Below, in pieces: positions 1 through 8,600 of a stretch of 64,000 nt of DNA. Every line of letters begins with the position of its first letter. Positions within the stretch are counted from its first letter, which is position 1. The position numbers and the translations under genes are program-made. The stretch spans positions 1-64,000 of the forward strand of contig CBDANB010000004.1 in assembly GCA_965197395.1 (NCBI GenBank), read 5' to 3'. The notes beneath the pieces were generated by a model. That model did no database searches. It was not told the DNA's origin and was given only the letters and a program-made list of their open reading frames with translations. The DNA comes from CAZYFH01 sp965197395 (lineage in GTDB: Bacteria > Acidobacteriota > Vicinamibacteria > Vicinamibacterales > UBA8438).

Positions 1-394
1 GCGGCATGATCGTCTCTCGCACTTCGGCGAAGTTCGTCGTGTTGACGACCGGCGCCCGTTGCGCGCGATAGTACGGGTTGACGACCAGGACCGAGTAGCC
101 GGATTCTGCTAGCCGTTTGGCCATCTGCCGCTTGGCGGGCCGCAAGCCAAAGGCATCGGGCCAGATCAGGACTCCCGGATGCGTCCCACTCGAGGGATGC
201 ACGAAGTAGCTGTCTGCCACCCCATCGGGCGTCGTGATGTCGAGGTCGGTGTCCGTGACGCTCTGGGCATTCGCGGCGCGTGGCAGCAGCATCGCCAGCC
301 CCGCCCCCGCGGACACGGCGCCAAACTGCCGCCGCGTGAGCGTGTTCCCGCGCAAGTACTCAGTGTTGTCGGCAACGGTTCGGTCATCGCACAT
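1..394 (-). CDS. Dienelactone hydrolase family protein, twin-arginine exported (partial)
   Basis: Only the N-terminal 131 codons are in the window; the gene runs off the left edge. It starts at the ATG at 394, preceded by an AAGGAG ribosome site. The N-terminus carries a twin-arginine motif (LTRRQFG, residues 18-24) followed by a hydrophobic stretch ending in AANAQ, so export by the Tat route is expected. The following sequence (TPDGVADSYFVHPSSG, then VLIWPDAFGLRPA) matches the start of the alpha/beta hydrolase domain. It aligns almost residue for residue with the complete paralogue at 30351-31226, which shows the expected catalytic residues; those of this copy lie outside the window. Dienelactone hydrolases cleave cyclic ester bonds, but the substrate here is unknown. 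Confidence 0.85.
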   Translation of the reverse strand, partial: MCDDRTVADNTEYLRGNTLTRRQFGAVSAGAGLAMLLPRAANAQSVTDTDLDITTPDGVADSYFVHPSSGTHPGVLIWPDAFGLRPAKRQMAKRLAESGYSVLVVNPYYRAQRAPVVNTTNFAEVRETIMP

Positions 395-465
395 TGGGGT
401 CTCCTTGGTGACAGGTTGCTCTACGGGGCCACGCGATGTGGGCCACCCTCGTGACCCTGGCCATT

Positions 466-2340
466 CTAGCGTTCCGGTAACGCAAAGACGAAGAGCGTGT
501 TGCTCCCGCTCGGCGTGTTGAGCTCGGGCGTCAGCTGCAGGAACCCCGTGCCTTGGGTCTGCCCACCCGACCCGATCGCGAGATACTGCCGTCCGTCGAC
601 GCTGTAGGTCATCGGTCGCCCACTGACCGGTCCGTTCAGGATCGTCTCCCACCGGATTGCGCCTGTGTCGGCATCCAGCGCCCGGAACCGGCGAACGACG
701 TCGCCCGAGAAGACGAGATTCCCGCCCGTCGCCAGCAGCGAGCCGTAGATCGGCGCACGCTGCTGATAGGTCCAGAGTGTCTCGCCCGTCGACGCCGACA
801 CCGCCTCGACCCTCCCGACCGGGGCCGTGTCGGGATCAACGTTCGGTCCGTGACGCACCTGGACGCGAACGTCGTAGCCGTCGCTCGGTCCGGCGACCGC
901 GACCGACATCGCGATGTCCATGCAGGCGTTGTTGAGTGGCATGTAGAGCGCGTTGGTGTCCGGGCTGTAGGCGCCCGACGGCTGGTTCTTGCCACCAAGC
1001 AGGTGTGGGCAGGCGAGGACGGCGTTCTCGACCGACTGCGGCGTCGTCGACTCGTCGATGATGGGGCGGCCCGTCAGCAGGTCGGGCCCCGTCATGATGT
1101 TCTGATAGACGGTCGGGCGCGCCCAGAGGAACATCCCGGTTTCGGCGTCGAGCGTCCACACGAGGCCCGTCTTGCCCGGGATGCCGGTGATGACCTTCCG
1201 TGTCTCCCCGGGTCGCACGTCCGGGCTGATCCACGGGACGGCGGCTGGGTTCGGCGAGATCGTGGTCTCGACGATCATCCGCTCGAACACATGGTCGAGG
1301 TCCCAGTTGTCCCGCGGGAGATGCTGGAAGTACCACATCACCTCGCCGGTGTCAGGGTCGAGCGCAAGCGTTGAGTTCGTGTAGAGCAGGCCGGCCTTCC
1401 CGGCGCCTCGGAGCGTCTCGGGCAGTGGCGCCGGCGGTCCGGTGCCCCAGAACGTCAGGTTGAGCGCCGGATCGTAGCTCCCGACCATCCACGCCGAGGC
1501 GTGGCGACGGGCCGACACCGGCAGACCGCCCCAGGTATCGCCGCCCGGCTGGTCGGGCGTGGCGGCGATGTTGATGCGCCACACTTCCTCGCCGGAGCCG
1601 ACGTCGTGCGCACTGATGAAGCATCCCCCGGGGCGCGGGCTGTTGGGGTTGCAGCGGGAGCCGTTGACCACCTTGCCGTTGATGATCACGGGGCCAGCGG
1701 TCTGCGCGACGCGCTCCTGGTAGTCGGCGCGCTCGGTCTCCCAGACGACCTCGCCGGTCCTCGCATCGAGCGCGACGAGAAACGCGTCGTTCGTGGCCAG
1801 AAGAATCTTGTCGTCGTAAATCGACACGTTGCGGTAGCGATACCGCGTGCCGGTCACGCCGGCGATGTTGTCCGGCAGGGCACGCCGGTACTCCCACAGC
1901 AGATCGCCCGTCCTCGCGTCGAGCGCCTGGACGATGTCCTCGACGTTGGCGAGAAACATGACGCCGTCGTAGACGATCGGCTCGACTTCCTGGTACCCCT
2001 CGTTCATCGCGCGCGACCACACCAGTTGTAGGCCGTCGACATTGCCGGCGTCGATCTGGTCGAGCGAGCTGTAGCCCCACAGGGCGTAACCGTTGCGGAA
2101 GCTGATCCAGTCCTCGGGGTCCGGGTCGCGGAGCATCGCGTCGGTGACCGGCACAAAGTCCTGGAGGAGAGCAGGAACGGGGGCCTCCTGCGCGGCCGTG
2201 CCAAGACTCAAAGCAAGGAGGGCACCGCCGACGAGGCGTGCCGACCAGGAGTGAGAAGCTGAGGCCACGACGCCTACGGTATCCGACCCTGGACACAAAG
2301 GCACGCCGTAGAATGGCGGTGTCGGGGCCGCCGATGGCAT
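466..2340 (-). CDS. PQQ-dependent alcohol dehydrogenase-like quinoprotein
   Basis: A 624-residue protein of the PQQ beta-propeller dehydrogenase family, which oxidises alcohols or sugars in the periplasm. At least seven tryptophan-docking blade motifs of the form ALDxxTGxxxW are visible along the chain (for example ALDARTGDLLWEY and ALDADTGAIRWE). A GGDTWGGLP segment and DNWDLDH match conserved propeller and active-site regions. There is no C-terminal CxxCH, so this is not a fused quinohaemoprotein and needs a separate electron acceptor. A hydrophobic export signal (LVGGALLALSLGTAAQ) begins only near residue 35. The true start may therefore be a GTG near 2268-2271 rather than the ATG at 2340; no strong ribosome site decides this. 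It lies downstream of no obvious operon partner. A second PQQ enzyme of a different fold subtype is at 4705-5865. Confidence 0.85.
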   Translation of the reverse strand: MPSAAPTPPFYGVPLCPGSDTVGVVASASHSWSARLVGGALLALSLGTAAQEAPVPALLQDFVPVTDAMLRDPDPEDWISFRNGYALWGYSSLDQIDAGNVDGLQLVWSRAMNEGYQEVEPIVYDGVMFLANVEDIVQALDARTGDLLWEYRRALPDNIAGVTGTRYRYRNVSIYDDKILLATNDAFLVALDARTGEVVWETERADYQERVAQTAGPVIINGKVVNGSRCNPNSPRPGGCFISAHDVGSGEEVWRINIAATPDQPGGDTWGGLPVSARRHASAWMVGSYDPALNLTFWGTGPPAPLPETLRGAGKAGLLYTNSTLALDPDTGEVMWYFQHLPRDNWDLDHVFERMIVETTISPNPAAVPWISPDVRPGETRKVITGIPGKTGLVWTLDAETGMFLWARPTVYQNIMTGPDLLTGRPIIDESTTPQSVENAVLACPHLLGGKNQPSGAYSPDTNALYMPLNNACMDIAMSVAVAGPSDGYDVRVQVRHGPNVDPDTAPVGRVEAVSASTGETLWTYQQRAPIYGSLLATGGNLVFSGDVVRRFRALDADTGAIRWETILNGPVSGRPMTYSVDGRQYLAIGSGGQTQGTGFLQLTPELNTPSGSNTLFVFALPER

Positions 2341-2460
2341 AGACCACGAGAGACATGACGCTGCCCGACCAACCGGTGACGGTTACCGGACTCCTGTCGC
2401 GCGCCGTGACGTTGTCCGGCGATGCGCCCGCCATTCACTACGGCCACCAGACCATCACCT

Positions 2461-2811
2461 TGTTCTTTGAGGTCTATCTTGAGCCGCTCGGCAGGGAAGG
2501 TGGTCGGCAGCAGATCTCGACCAGTGGCGGGACTGCACCGGTGTGGTCACTGCAAGGCGGCGAGCTCTTCTACCGCGATTCCTCCGGGGCGATGATGGCC
2601 GTTCCGATTGAAACGACGCCTGCGCTCGCACTTGGCATCCCGACGTTGTTGTTCGAAGGGCAGTACTTCTTGGAGACTGGACGAGTCTACGCGGAGCGAC
2701 ATTACGACGTGGATCCGAGCGGCGACCGATTCCTCATGGTCACCTCCGCCGCCGATCAACGTCGTGCTCAACTGGGTGGATGAACTTGAAGAACGGGTCC
2801 CGGCCAACTAA
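2461..2811 (+). pseudogene. C-terminal remnant of a PD40 beta-propeller (kinase-associated) protein
   Basis: The reading frame encodes the typical tail of acidobacterial Ser/Thr kinase-PD40 proteins: QQISTSGGTAPVWS, GELFYRDSSGAMMAVPIE, YDVDPSGDRFLMV. A frame change near 2755 then leads to INVVLNWVDELEERVPAN and a stop at 2809-2811. No kinase domain or plausible start is present upstream, because the upstream sequence is shared with the divergent quinoprotein gene. This is therefore a decayed 3' end. The frame break is visible when frames 3 and 1 are compared. Related intact motifs are in the chimera at 21205-22905. Confidence 0.7.
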
Positions 2812-2833
2812 CCCAAGTGAGCTCTGGGGTTAG
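2808..2833. repeat. Hairpin repeat at gene ends, copy A
   Basis: An imperfect palindrome with CTAACCC on one arm and GGGGTTAG on the other. It overlaps the stop of the pseudogene on the + strand and the stop of the nucleotidase gene on the - strand. A near-identical sequence is found at 36788-36813. It may act as a bidirectional terminator or be a dispersed palindromic repeat; there is no T-run. Confidence 0.5.
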
Positions 2834-4581
2834 TCGGTAGCGAGGCAGGTCCCGCCGTCGAGTGGCTCCCAGCGAGGCGGGAACGCGAGGTCCGCGGCGC
2901 GTAGCCGTCCGCCACGCGCGCTGAGCCACCTGACGGCAGCATCCCGGACCAGGGGCGCCGACTCCAGCGCCGTCTTCGGCTGCGTCGCCGGAGAGCCGAA
3001 CCTCACCCGCGAGCCAAAAAAGTCCGTCGTTGCCACGGTGAGCATTTCGGTCGGGCCGATCGGCGCTCCCGACGGCCTCACGATCTCGACCTGCGGCCGA
3101 TCGCCCTTGCAGGTCACGCGAACGTGGACGCCCGACACGCTCGGGAACCGGCGACGTCCGCGGGCGATGTCGGCGGCCAGGGCCTGCCGCAACTGCGCCC
3201 CGGTCAACGCCAGTGTCGCCACGCGGTTGTCGAACGGGAACACGTCGTAGAGCGGCCCCCGCGTGAGGGCGCCCGCCGGCAAATCGGCACGCAGCCCCCC
3301 GCGTCGCGCGCCCATGCCGATGGCGACGTCCGCACCCGGCACGGCGGCCCGAATCGCATCCGCGAAGAGGTTGCCGAGCGGCGACTCGAGGCCGTCACGG
3401 TTCCGTGGCACCGGCGTCTCGAGAGTAATGCCGAGCGGAACATTCCGCCACCGATGCACGCGCTCGAGCGCCGGCTGCATCGCCGCCACCACCGAGGCGT
3501 CGGGCTCGACCGCCGCCGCTTCGTAGCTCGCGGGTGCGGCACCACCGGCCGCGCACGACCCGTCCGGCCCGACGGCGGCACACAGCCGCTGTGGTGCGAA
3601 GACCCGCGTCGACACGACGCCGACGCCGCGCGCGACGGTCAGATCCACGCGCGCAAACGCTCTTCCCACCGAGTACGCCTGCACGATGGGAATGCCTGCC
3701 ACCTCGTGCGCCACCGCCGCGTGGCTGTGTCCCGCCACGATCGCATCCACGAGACCAGCCGGGAGCTGCCGGGCTAGCCGGAAGATCTCCGCATCGTCGT
3801 CGCACGACGACAGGTCGGCAGGGTGGTCGAACCGTGCGCACGCCCCGCCGGCGTGCGCCAGGATCACCACCACATCGACGCCGCGCTGGCGCAGTAGTTT
3901 CGCCTCGGCCTCGACGGCGGGCGCGAGCGCGGTCGTGCCGAGCCCCTGCACGTTGGCGAAAAGCGTTTTGGTGAGCCCATCCCAGGTCATCACGCCCACG
4001 ATGCCCACCCGGAGGCCCGCGGTCTCGACGATCGTGGACGGCCGGACATTCGGCCACGCTACCGGCCGTCCGGTGGCCTCGTCGATCACGTTCGCGGCGA
4101 GAAAAGGAAACCGCGCGCGTGCGGCCGCCGCCTTGAGCGCGCCACGCATGTCGGACGGCTCGGTGTCCCCTGACGCGGTGTCGAGCGCCCCGTACTCGAA
4201 GTCATGGTTGCCGATGGCCAGCGCGTCGTAGCCGAGCGCGTTGTAGGCGTCGACGACAAGCGCGCCCTCCGACAGATTGGATTCGATCCCGCCCTGAAAG
4301 GTGTCACCCGCGTCCAGAAGCAGCACCCCACCCCCGTCGGCCGCCCGCGCCGCGCGCAGGTTGCGCAGATACCCGCCAAGCAGGGCCAGGCCTCCTCGCC
4401 CCTCGCGGGGGAACACGCGACCGTGCAGATCGGTGGTGCCGACGATGGAGAGCCTCACCCGGCTGGGTGTCGCGGCCACATCGGGCCCGGGGAGCTGCGT
4501 GGCCCAGACGGCGCCTCCAACCAGAACGGGAGCGGCGGCGAGCGCTGCCCAGCGAACCAACGACGGGCGACCTGTGGACAT
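2830..4581 (-). CDS. Bifunctional 5'-nucleotidase/metallophosphoesterase, UshA-like
   Basis: A 583-residue secreted two-domain phosphoesterase. The start at 4581 (MSTGRPSLVRW) is preferred because it is followed at once by a signal peptide (WAALAAAPVLVGGAVWA); upstream in-frame codons lack coding character. The metallophosphatase domain shows TTDLHGRVFP, LLDAGDTFQGG, AIGNHDFEYG, VVILAHAGG and IVAGHSHAAV, the ordered metal ligands of the family. The C-terminal 5'-nucleotidase domain shows SPLGNLFADAIR and YDVFPFDNRVATL, the substrate-clamping region. Expected activity is hydrolysis of nucleotides or related phosphoesters in the periplasm. It is divergently transcribed from the sugar dehydrogenase at 4705, sharing a 123-bp intergenic region. 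Family-level confidence is high; the exact substrate is not shown by sequence. Confidence 0.88.
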   Translation of the reverse strand: MSTGRPSLVRWAALAAAPVLVGGAVWATQLPGPDVAATPSRVRLSIVGTTDLHGRVFPREGRGGLALLGGYLRNLRAARAADGGGVLLLDAGDTFQGGIESNLSEGALVVDAYNALGYDALAIGNHDFEYGALDTASGDTEPSDMRGALKAAAARARFPFLAANVIDEATGRPVAWPNVRPSTIVETAGLRVGIVGVMTWDGLTKTLFANVQGLGTTALAPAVEAEAKLLRQRGVDVVVILAHAGGACARFDHPADLSSCDDDAEIFRLARQLPAGLVDAIVAGHSHAAVAHEVAGIPIVQAYSVGRAFARVDLTVARGVGVVSTRVFAPQRLCAAVGPDGSCAAGGAAPASYEAAAVEPDASVVAAMQPALERVHRWRNVPLGITLETPVPRNRDGLESPLGNLFADAIRAAVPGADVAIGMGARRGGLRADLPAGALTRGPLYDVFPFDNRVATLALTGAQLRQALAADIARGRRRFPSVSGVHVRVTCKGDRPQVEIVRPSGAPIGPTEMLTVATTDFFGSRVRFGSPATQPKTALESAPLVRDAAVRWLSARGGRLRAADLAFPPRWEPLDGGTCLATD

Positions 4582-4704
4582 GGGGACGACATGAGCATAC
4601 CGCTCATTTGAGGCGCAGCCCTGCGTATACTCTCGGGAAGATCGCGACGGGAGCCGGCACCAGGCCCAGGTTGCTGCGGCGCGTCTGCGAGAGGGGAGCT
4701 CACC
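4582..4704. promoter_or_regulatory. Divergent intergenic region with candidate -10
   Basis: The 123-bp gap separates two divergent genes. A TATACT hexamer at 4626-4631 on the + strand is a plausible -10 box for the sugar dehydrogenase, but a convincing -35 at 17 bp is not seen. The ribosome site for the downstream gene is GGGGAG just before the ATG at 4705. Confidence 0.3.
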
Positions 4705-5865
4705 ATGAGTCGGACGGCGGTGGCGCTTGTCATTGTCAGCGGAGTGTTGTCTCTTACGGTGTCGGTCAGTGTCGGAGCGCAGGATGTCCACCGGTCGCTG
4801 GACCACGACTACCGTGTCGTCACCGTGGCAGAGGGGCTGGAGGTGCCGTGGTCCATGGCGTGGCTACCGGGTGGGGACATGCTGGTCACCGAGCGGCCGG
4901 GACGACTGCGCATCATCCGGAACGGCATGCTCCTCCCCGGCGCCGTCCCCGGCGTGCCCGCGGTCTTCGCGGAAGGGCAAGGCGGGCTGTTCGACGTGCG
5001 GCCCCACCCCGACTTCGCCACAAACCGCCTGCTCTACCTGAGCTTCGCGAAGCCGAGCGCCGAAGGCTCCACCACCGCCGTTGTGCGAGGTCGGTTCGAG
5101 AACGATCGCTTCACCGACGTGGAGGAGGTGTTCGAGGCGGTCGCCCAGGGGCGCGGGCACTACGGCGGCAGGATGGCGTTCGATCGGGATAGCTATTTGT
5201 ACGTCACGGCGGGGGATCGCATGGTGCCATCGACCGGCGATCTCGATGCGCACCCGGCGCAGGACACGTCCAACCATCATGGCGTCACGGTCAGACTCCG
5301 GGACGACGGTCGTGTGCCCGACGACAACCCGTTCGTAGGCGACGCGTCGGCCCGGCCGGAGATTTGGAGTTACGGGCATCGCAATCCGCAGGGGCTCGCC
5401 GTGCACCCCGAGACCGGCGATATCTGGGTCAACGAGCACGGGCCACAGGGCGGCGACGAGCTCAATCGCCTCGTCCGTGGTGCGAACTTCGGGTGGCCGG
5501 TGGTCGGCTACGGCGTGAACTACCAGACCGGTCTGGCCATTCACGAGGGGACGATACGTGACGACGTCGAGTCGCCGGCACATTTTTGGGTGCCGTCGAT
5601 TGCGACGTCGGGTCTGCTGATTTACAGCGGAGACCGCTTTCCGGCGTGGCGCGGCGACCTCTTCGTGGGCGGTCTCCGAGGACAGCAGTTGGCCCGTCTC
5701 AGCATGAACGACGACTCGAAGCAGATCGAGCGAGAAGAGACGTTGGCCTGGGGCATGGGCCGCATCCGAGACGTGCGTGAAGGACCTGACGGCCTGATCT
5801 ACCTGGCGATCGAAGACCGGCGCGGACCGACACCGATCGTTCGGCTCGAGCCCGCCGGAAACTAA
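4705..5865 (+). CDS. PQQ-dependent soluble aldose sugar dehydrogenase family protein
   Basis: A 386-residue periplasmic six-bladed propeller of the glucose/sorbosone dehydrogenase (YliI-like) family, oxidising aldoses with PQQ. After a signal peptide (ALVIVSGVLSLTVSVSVGAQ) come LEVPWSMAWLPGGDMLVTER, GQGGLFDVRPHPDF, GHYGGRMAFDRD, EIWSYGHRNPQGLAVHP and VNEHGPQGGDELN. The last three are the conserved active-site and calcium-binding strips of the family. Start ATG at 4705 has a good ribosome site. Its stop codon overlaps the stop of the convergent polymerase gene (5862-5865). No cytochrome domain is fused. Confidence 0.88.
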   Translation: MSRTAVALVIVSGVLSLTVSVSVGAQDVHRSLDHDYRVVTVAEGLEVPWSMAWLPGGDMLVTERPGRLRIIRNGMLLPGAVPGVPAVFAEGQGGLFDVRPHPDFATNRLLYLSFAKPSAEGSTTAVVRGRFENDRFTDVEEVFEAVAQGRGHYGGRMAFDRDSYLYVTAGDRMVPSTGDLDAHPAQDTSNHHGVTVRLRDDGRVPDDNPFVGDASARPEIWSYGHRNPQGLAVHPETGDIWVNEHGPQGGDELNRLVRGANFGWPVVGYGVNYQTGLAIHEGTIRDDVESPAHFWVPSIATSGLLIYSGDRFPAWRGDLFVGGLRGQQLARLSMNDDSKQIEREETLAWGMGRIRDVREGPDGLIYLAIEDRRGPTPIVRLEPAGN

Positions 5866-7091
5866 GCGCGTCCGTGGCGGCGCCCGCCGGCGAGTCGCAC
5901 GGCGTCGTAGCCGAAGCGCTCGCGAATCGCGTCCACAGCCGTGTCCCGCCGTCGATCGCCGGCGAACAGCGCGAGCTGACGCTCGAAGAGACCGAGATTG
6001 GAGAGGCCGACGCCGAGGAGACGCACTCGACGTCGCCCATCTCGCGCGCCGAGGTAGAGGTCCTTGACCACCGGATAGACCTCCGCGTCTGACGACGTCG
6101 GCGAGATGGTGCGCGACCGCGTGAGGGTCTGGAAGTTCGAGTAGCGCAGTTTCAGGGTCACGGTGCGCGCCTTCACACCGCGCCGCCGTGCTCGCCAGCA
6201 GACCCGTTCGCACAGCGAGCACAACTGCGACTCGATGGTCGCGGTGTCTCTGACGTCCGCACGAAACGTCCGCTCGTTGGACATGCTGCCGACCGAATCC
6301 CCCTCGACGTCGTGCTCGCGAAAGGCCGGGCGGTCGCGACTCAGATCTGCGGAGCCGACCCCCCGAGCGCCGTTCTTGACGTGCTCCGCCCAGGCACCGA
6401 AGATCCGTCGCAGCTCCGCCAACGGCATCACGGCCACCTGGCCCAACGTCGCGAGCCCGGCGCGCTGGAGCTTCCCCTCCGCTACCGGTCCGATCCCCGG
6501 CAACGTGCGCACCGGCAGCGGGGCCAGAAGGGCGGCCTCGCTCCCGGCCGGCACCAGGAGCACGCCGGCCGGTTTGGCGAGGCCGCTCCCAATCTTCGCC
6601 ATCGAACGGCTGGTGCCGATCCCCGCGCTGGCAGGCAGCCCGAGCTCGTCGTGAATCACAGCGGTCATCTCGCGCACGGTACGCTCGATGGTTGCGTCGT
6701 CGGAAATGTCTCCAGGCCTCCGATAGAGACGTTCGCAGCCGGCGAAGTCCATGTACAATTCATCGATACTGGCGACCTGGACCACCGGCGAGTAGCGACC
6801 GGCGATCTCGCGCACCTTCTCCGCGTACTCGCCGTAGACGCCGCCCCGCACCGCGAGGTAGACGGCGTCGGGTGCCCGGCGCCCGGCTTCAGTGAGGGAC
6901 ATTCCCGATCGCACGCCCGCCTCGCGCACCTCGTAGCTGCAGGCGGTGACCACGCCACGCGTCCCCGGACGCCCACCCACGACAACCTGCTTGCCCTCGA
7001 GAGACGGGTCGAGAATCCTCTCGACCGAGACAAAGAAGGTGTCCAGATCGAGACAGCAGATACGAGGAGCCGATATCGTGCCCGCGTTCAT
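5862..7091 (-). CDS. dinB: DNA polymerase IV (Y-family translesion polymerase)
   Basis: A 409-residue Y-family DNA polymerase that bypasses lesions. The first catalytic block reads CCLDLDTFFVSVE (usual YxDxDxFFxSVE). It is followed by GGRPGTRGVVTACSYEVR and GVRSGMSLTEAGRRAP, the nucleotide-binding finger region. The second acidic block is SIDELYMDF, carrying the two carboxylates of the SIDE motif. The helix-hairpin-helix thumb (LPVRTLPGIGPVAEGKLQRAG) and the little-finger region (NERTFRADV, VTLKLRYSNFQTLTRS) follow, so the protein looks complete. No strong ribosome site is visible upstream of the ATG at 7091. No LexA-like box was recognised. The 3' end overlaps the convergent sugar dehydrogenase stop by four bases. 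Confidence 0.92.
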   Translation of the reverse strand: MNAGTISAPRICCLDLDTFFVSVERILDPSLEGKQVVVGGRPGTRGVVTACSYEVREAGVRSGMSLTEAGRRAPDAVYLAVRGGVYGEYAEKVREIAGRYSPVVQVASIDELYMDFAGCERLYRRPGDISDDATIERTVREMTAVIHDELGLPASAGIGTSRSMAKIGSGLAKPAGVLLVPAGSEAALLAPLPVRTLPGIGPVAEGKLQRAGLATLGQVAVMPLAELRRIFGAWAEHVKNGARGVGSADLSRDRPAFREHDVEGDSVGSMSNERTFRADVRDTATIESQLCSLCERVCWRARRRGVKARTVTLKLRYSNFQTLTRSRTISPTSSDAEVYPVVKDLYLGARDGRRRVRLLGVGLSNLGLFERQLALFAGDRRRDTAVDAIRERFGYDAVRLAGGRRHGRA

Positions 7092-7344
7092 TAGACTTGC
7101 AGCGCGCTTGGCTCGCCTGTGCTTAGGGAGAAGAAAAGACGAATATACTCGGTGGTCGCCTGTAGCGGAACCCTACTGGCAACAGCAATGTGCGTCCAAA
7201 GATCCGCTAAGACGACGATCCGATGGCGTATCGTTGGCAGCAATAACAGGAGGTAGAGATGAGCAGGAATACGCGTGACTCCTGCGCCCCAGGGTTTCCT
7301 TGGACACTTGATTGCGAGAGAGTACTCGCAGGAGGAGTGTCGAA
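7092..7344. other. Intergenic region with an orphan translation start
   Basis: No complete gene. A strong ribosome site (ACAGGAGGTAGAG) followed by an ATG at 7259 opens a short frame (MSRNTRDSCAPGF) that soon runs into the IS3 element, whose left end is probably near 7300. This looks like the first codons of a host gene cut by the insertion. A TATACT hexamer at 7144-7149 could be its -10 box. Confidence 0.35.
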
Positions 7345-8546
7345 ATGGGGAAGCCAGATCAAGGTGCGGCGGCGGCGGAGGGAGCCCGGAGGGCGACCGG
7401 AGATGCTGCCGGGAACGGCCGTGGGGGACGGTTTTCGGCCCGGCGCAAGCGCGAGACGGTGCTGCGTCTGCTGCGCGGCGAGGATCTTGAGTCCGTGTCG
7501 CGGGAGCTGGGGATCACGGCGGCGCGGGCCTCGCAGTGGCGGGATCAGTTTCTGGCCGCAGGCCAGGCCAGCCTGAAGAGCCGGGCGCCGGACGCCCGGG
7601 ACGAGGCCAATCGTCGGCTGCAAGCCAAGATCGGTGAGTTACTGATGGAGAACGAACTGCTCTACGCGAAGGTGGACCAGTTGGAGGCGGGCGGCCCTTT
7701 GGCCCGGCGGAGGTCGAGGCGATGAAGGGCGCCCACTCGATCTCCACGCGTCGGGCGTACGGCGTGCAGCGGGTCTGCCGCGTGTGGCACCGCGCCCGCT
7801 CCAGCGTGTATGCGCGGCGGCAGGCGACGACGTCCCCTTGCCGGCGCGGGCCGGTCGGCGCCGCCCCGGACGACGTCCTGGTCGGCCATATTGGCCGCAT
7901 GCTCGAGGCGTCGCCGTTTCATGGCGAAGGGTACCGGAAAGCCTGGGCGAAGCTTCGGGTCGAGGGAATCCGCACGTCCCAGGAGCGGGTGCGCCGGTTG
8001 ATGCGGGAGCACGACCTCCAGGCCCCGCACCGCGTGGGCCACGCGCACGGCCCGAAGGCGCACGACGGGACCATCACCACCGAGGCCCCCGATGTGATGT
8101 GGGGCACGGACATGACGACCACGGTGACCGTGAGTGAGGGCGCGGCCTTCGTCTTCGTGGCCGTCGATCACTGCACAACCGAGTGCATCGGCCTGCATGC
8201 GGCCAAGCGCGGGACCCGATTTGAGGCCCTGGAGCCGATCCGCCAGGGCGTCCGCGAACGCTTCGGTGAGATCGGCGACGGCGTGGCCCGCGGGCTCCGG
8301 CTCCGGCACGACCACGGGTCGAACTATCTGGCCGACGACTTTCAACAGGAGGTCGCGTTCTTCGGCATCGAGAGCTCGCCGAGTTTCGTGCGGGAACCCG
8401 AAGGCAACGGCGTCGCGGAACGCTTCATCCGCACGCTGAAGGAGAATCTGTTGTGGGTGCGGAGCTTCGACACCATCGAGGAGCTCCGCCTGGCCCTGCT
8501 TGCGTTCAAGCGAACGTACAACGAGCAGTGGATGCTGGAGAAATAC
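7300..8546 (+). mobile_element. IS3-family insertion sequence, truncated at its right end
   Basis: The element consists of orfA and orfB with a four-base ATGA overlap. The left boundary is an estimate, near the TTGGACACTTG sequence around 7300. The right end is missing because the sequence switches directly into the terminal repeat of an ISL3 element at 8547. No intact pair of terminal repeats can be shown, so the element is probably immobile. Confidence 0.6.
7345..7725 (+). CDS. IS3-family transposase OrfA
   Basis: A 126-residue helix-turn-helix protein. The ATG at 7345 has a strong ribosome site (GGAGGAG) seven bases upstream, which decides the start over an upstream in-frame codon. The core (RKRETVLRLLRGEDLESVSR, ITAARASQWRDQFLAAGQ) is the DNA-binding helix-turn-helix; the C-terminal part (RLQAKIGELLMENELLYAKVDQLE) is the leucine-zipper-like oligomerisation region of IS3 OrfA proteins. 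It overlaps orfB by ATGA. Confidence 0.85.
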   Translation: MGKPDQGAAAAEGARRATGDAAGNGRGGRFSARRKRETVLRLLRGEDLESVSRELGITAARASQWRDQFLAAGQASLKSRAPDARDEANRRLQAKIGELLMENELLYAKVDQLEAGGPLARRRSRR

Positions 8547-8600
8547 GGCTATATCCGAATTTCCCAACTAACGAAATGCGCTGATGATGCTGGTGCATAG
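7722..8600 (+). pseudogene. IS3-family transposase OrfB with an ISL3-derived C-terminus
   Basis: The DDE integrase core is visible: HTH_21-like GEGYRKAWAKLRVEGIRTS, then APDVMWGTDMTTTV (first Asp), RHDHGSNYLADDF (second Asp), and NGVAERFIRTLKE (Glu). The native protein is interrupted after about residue 275 (YNEQWMLEK). The last 17-18 residues (YGYIRISQLTK and onward) are encoded by the inverted end of the adjoining ISL3 copy. About 15-20 native residues appear lost. Catalytic residues remain but the right IS end is gone. Confidence 0.8.

Noticed and set aside
4864..6222. A 452-codon frame antisense to the sugar dehydrogenase and dinB end
   Set aside because: It overlaps two well-supported genes, lacks a ribosome site and shows no recognisable motif.
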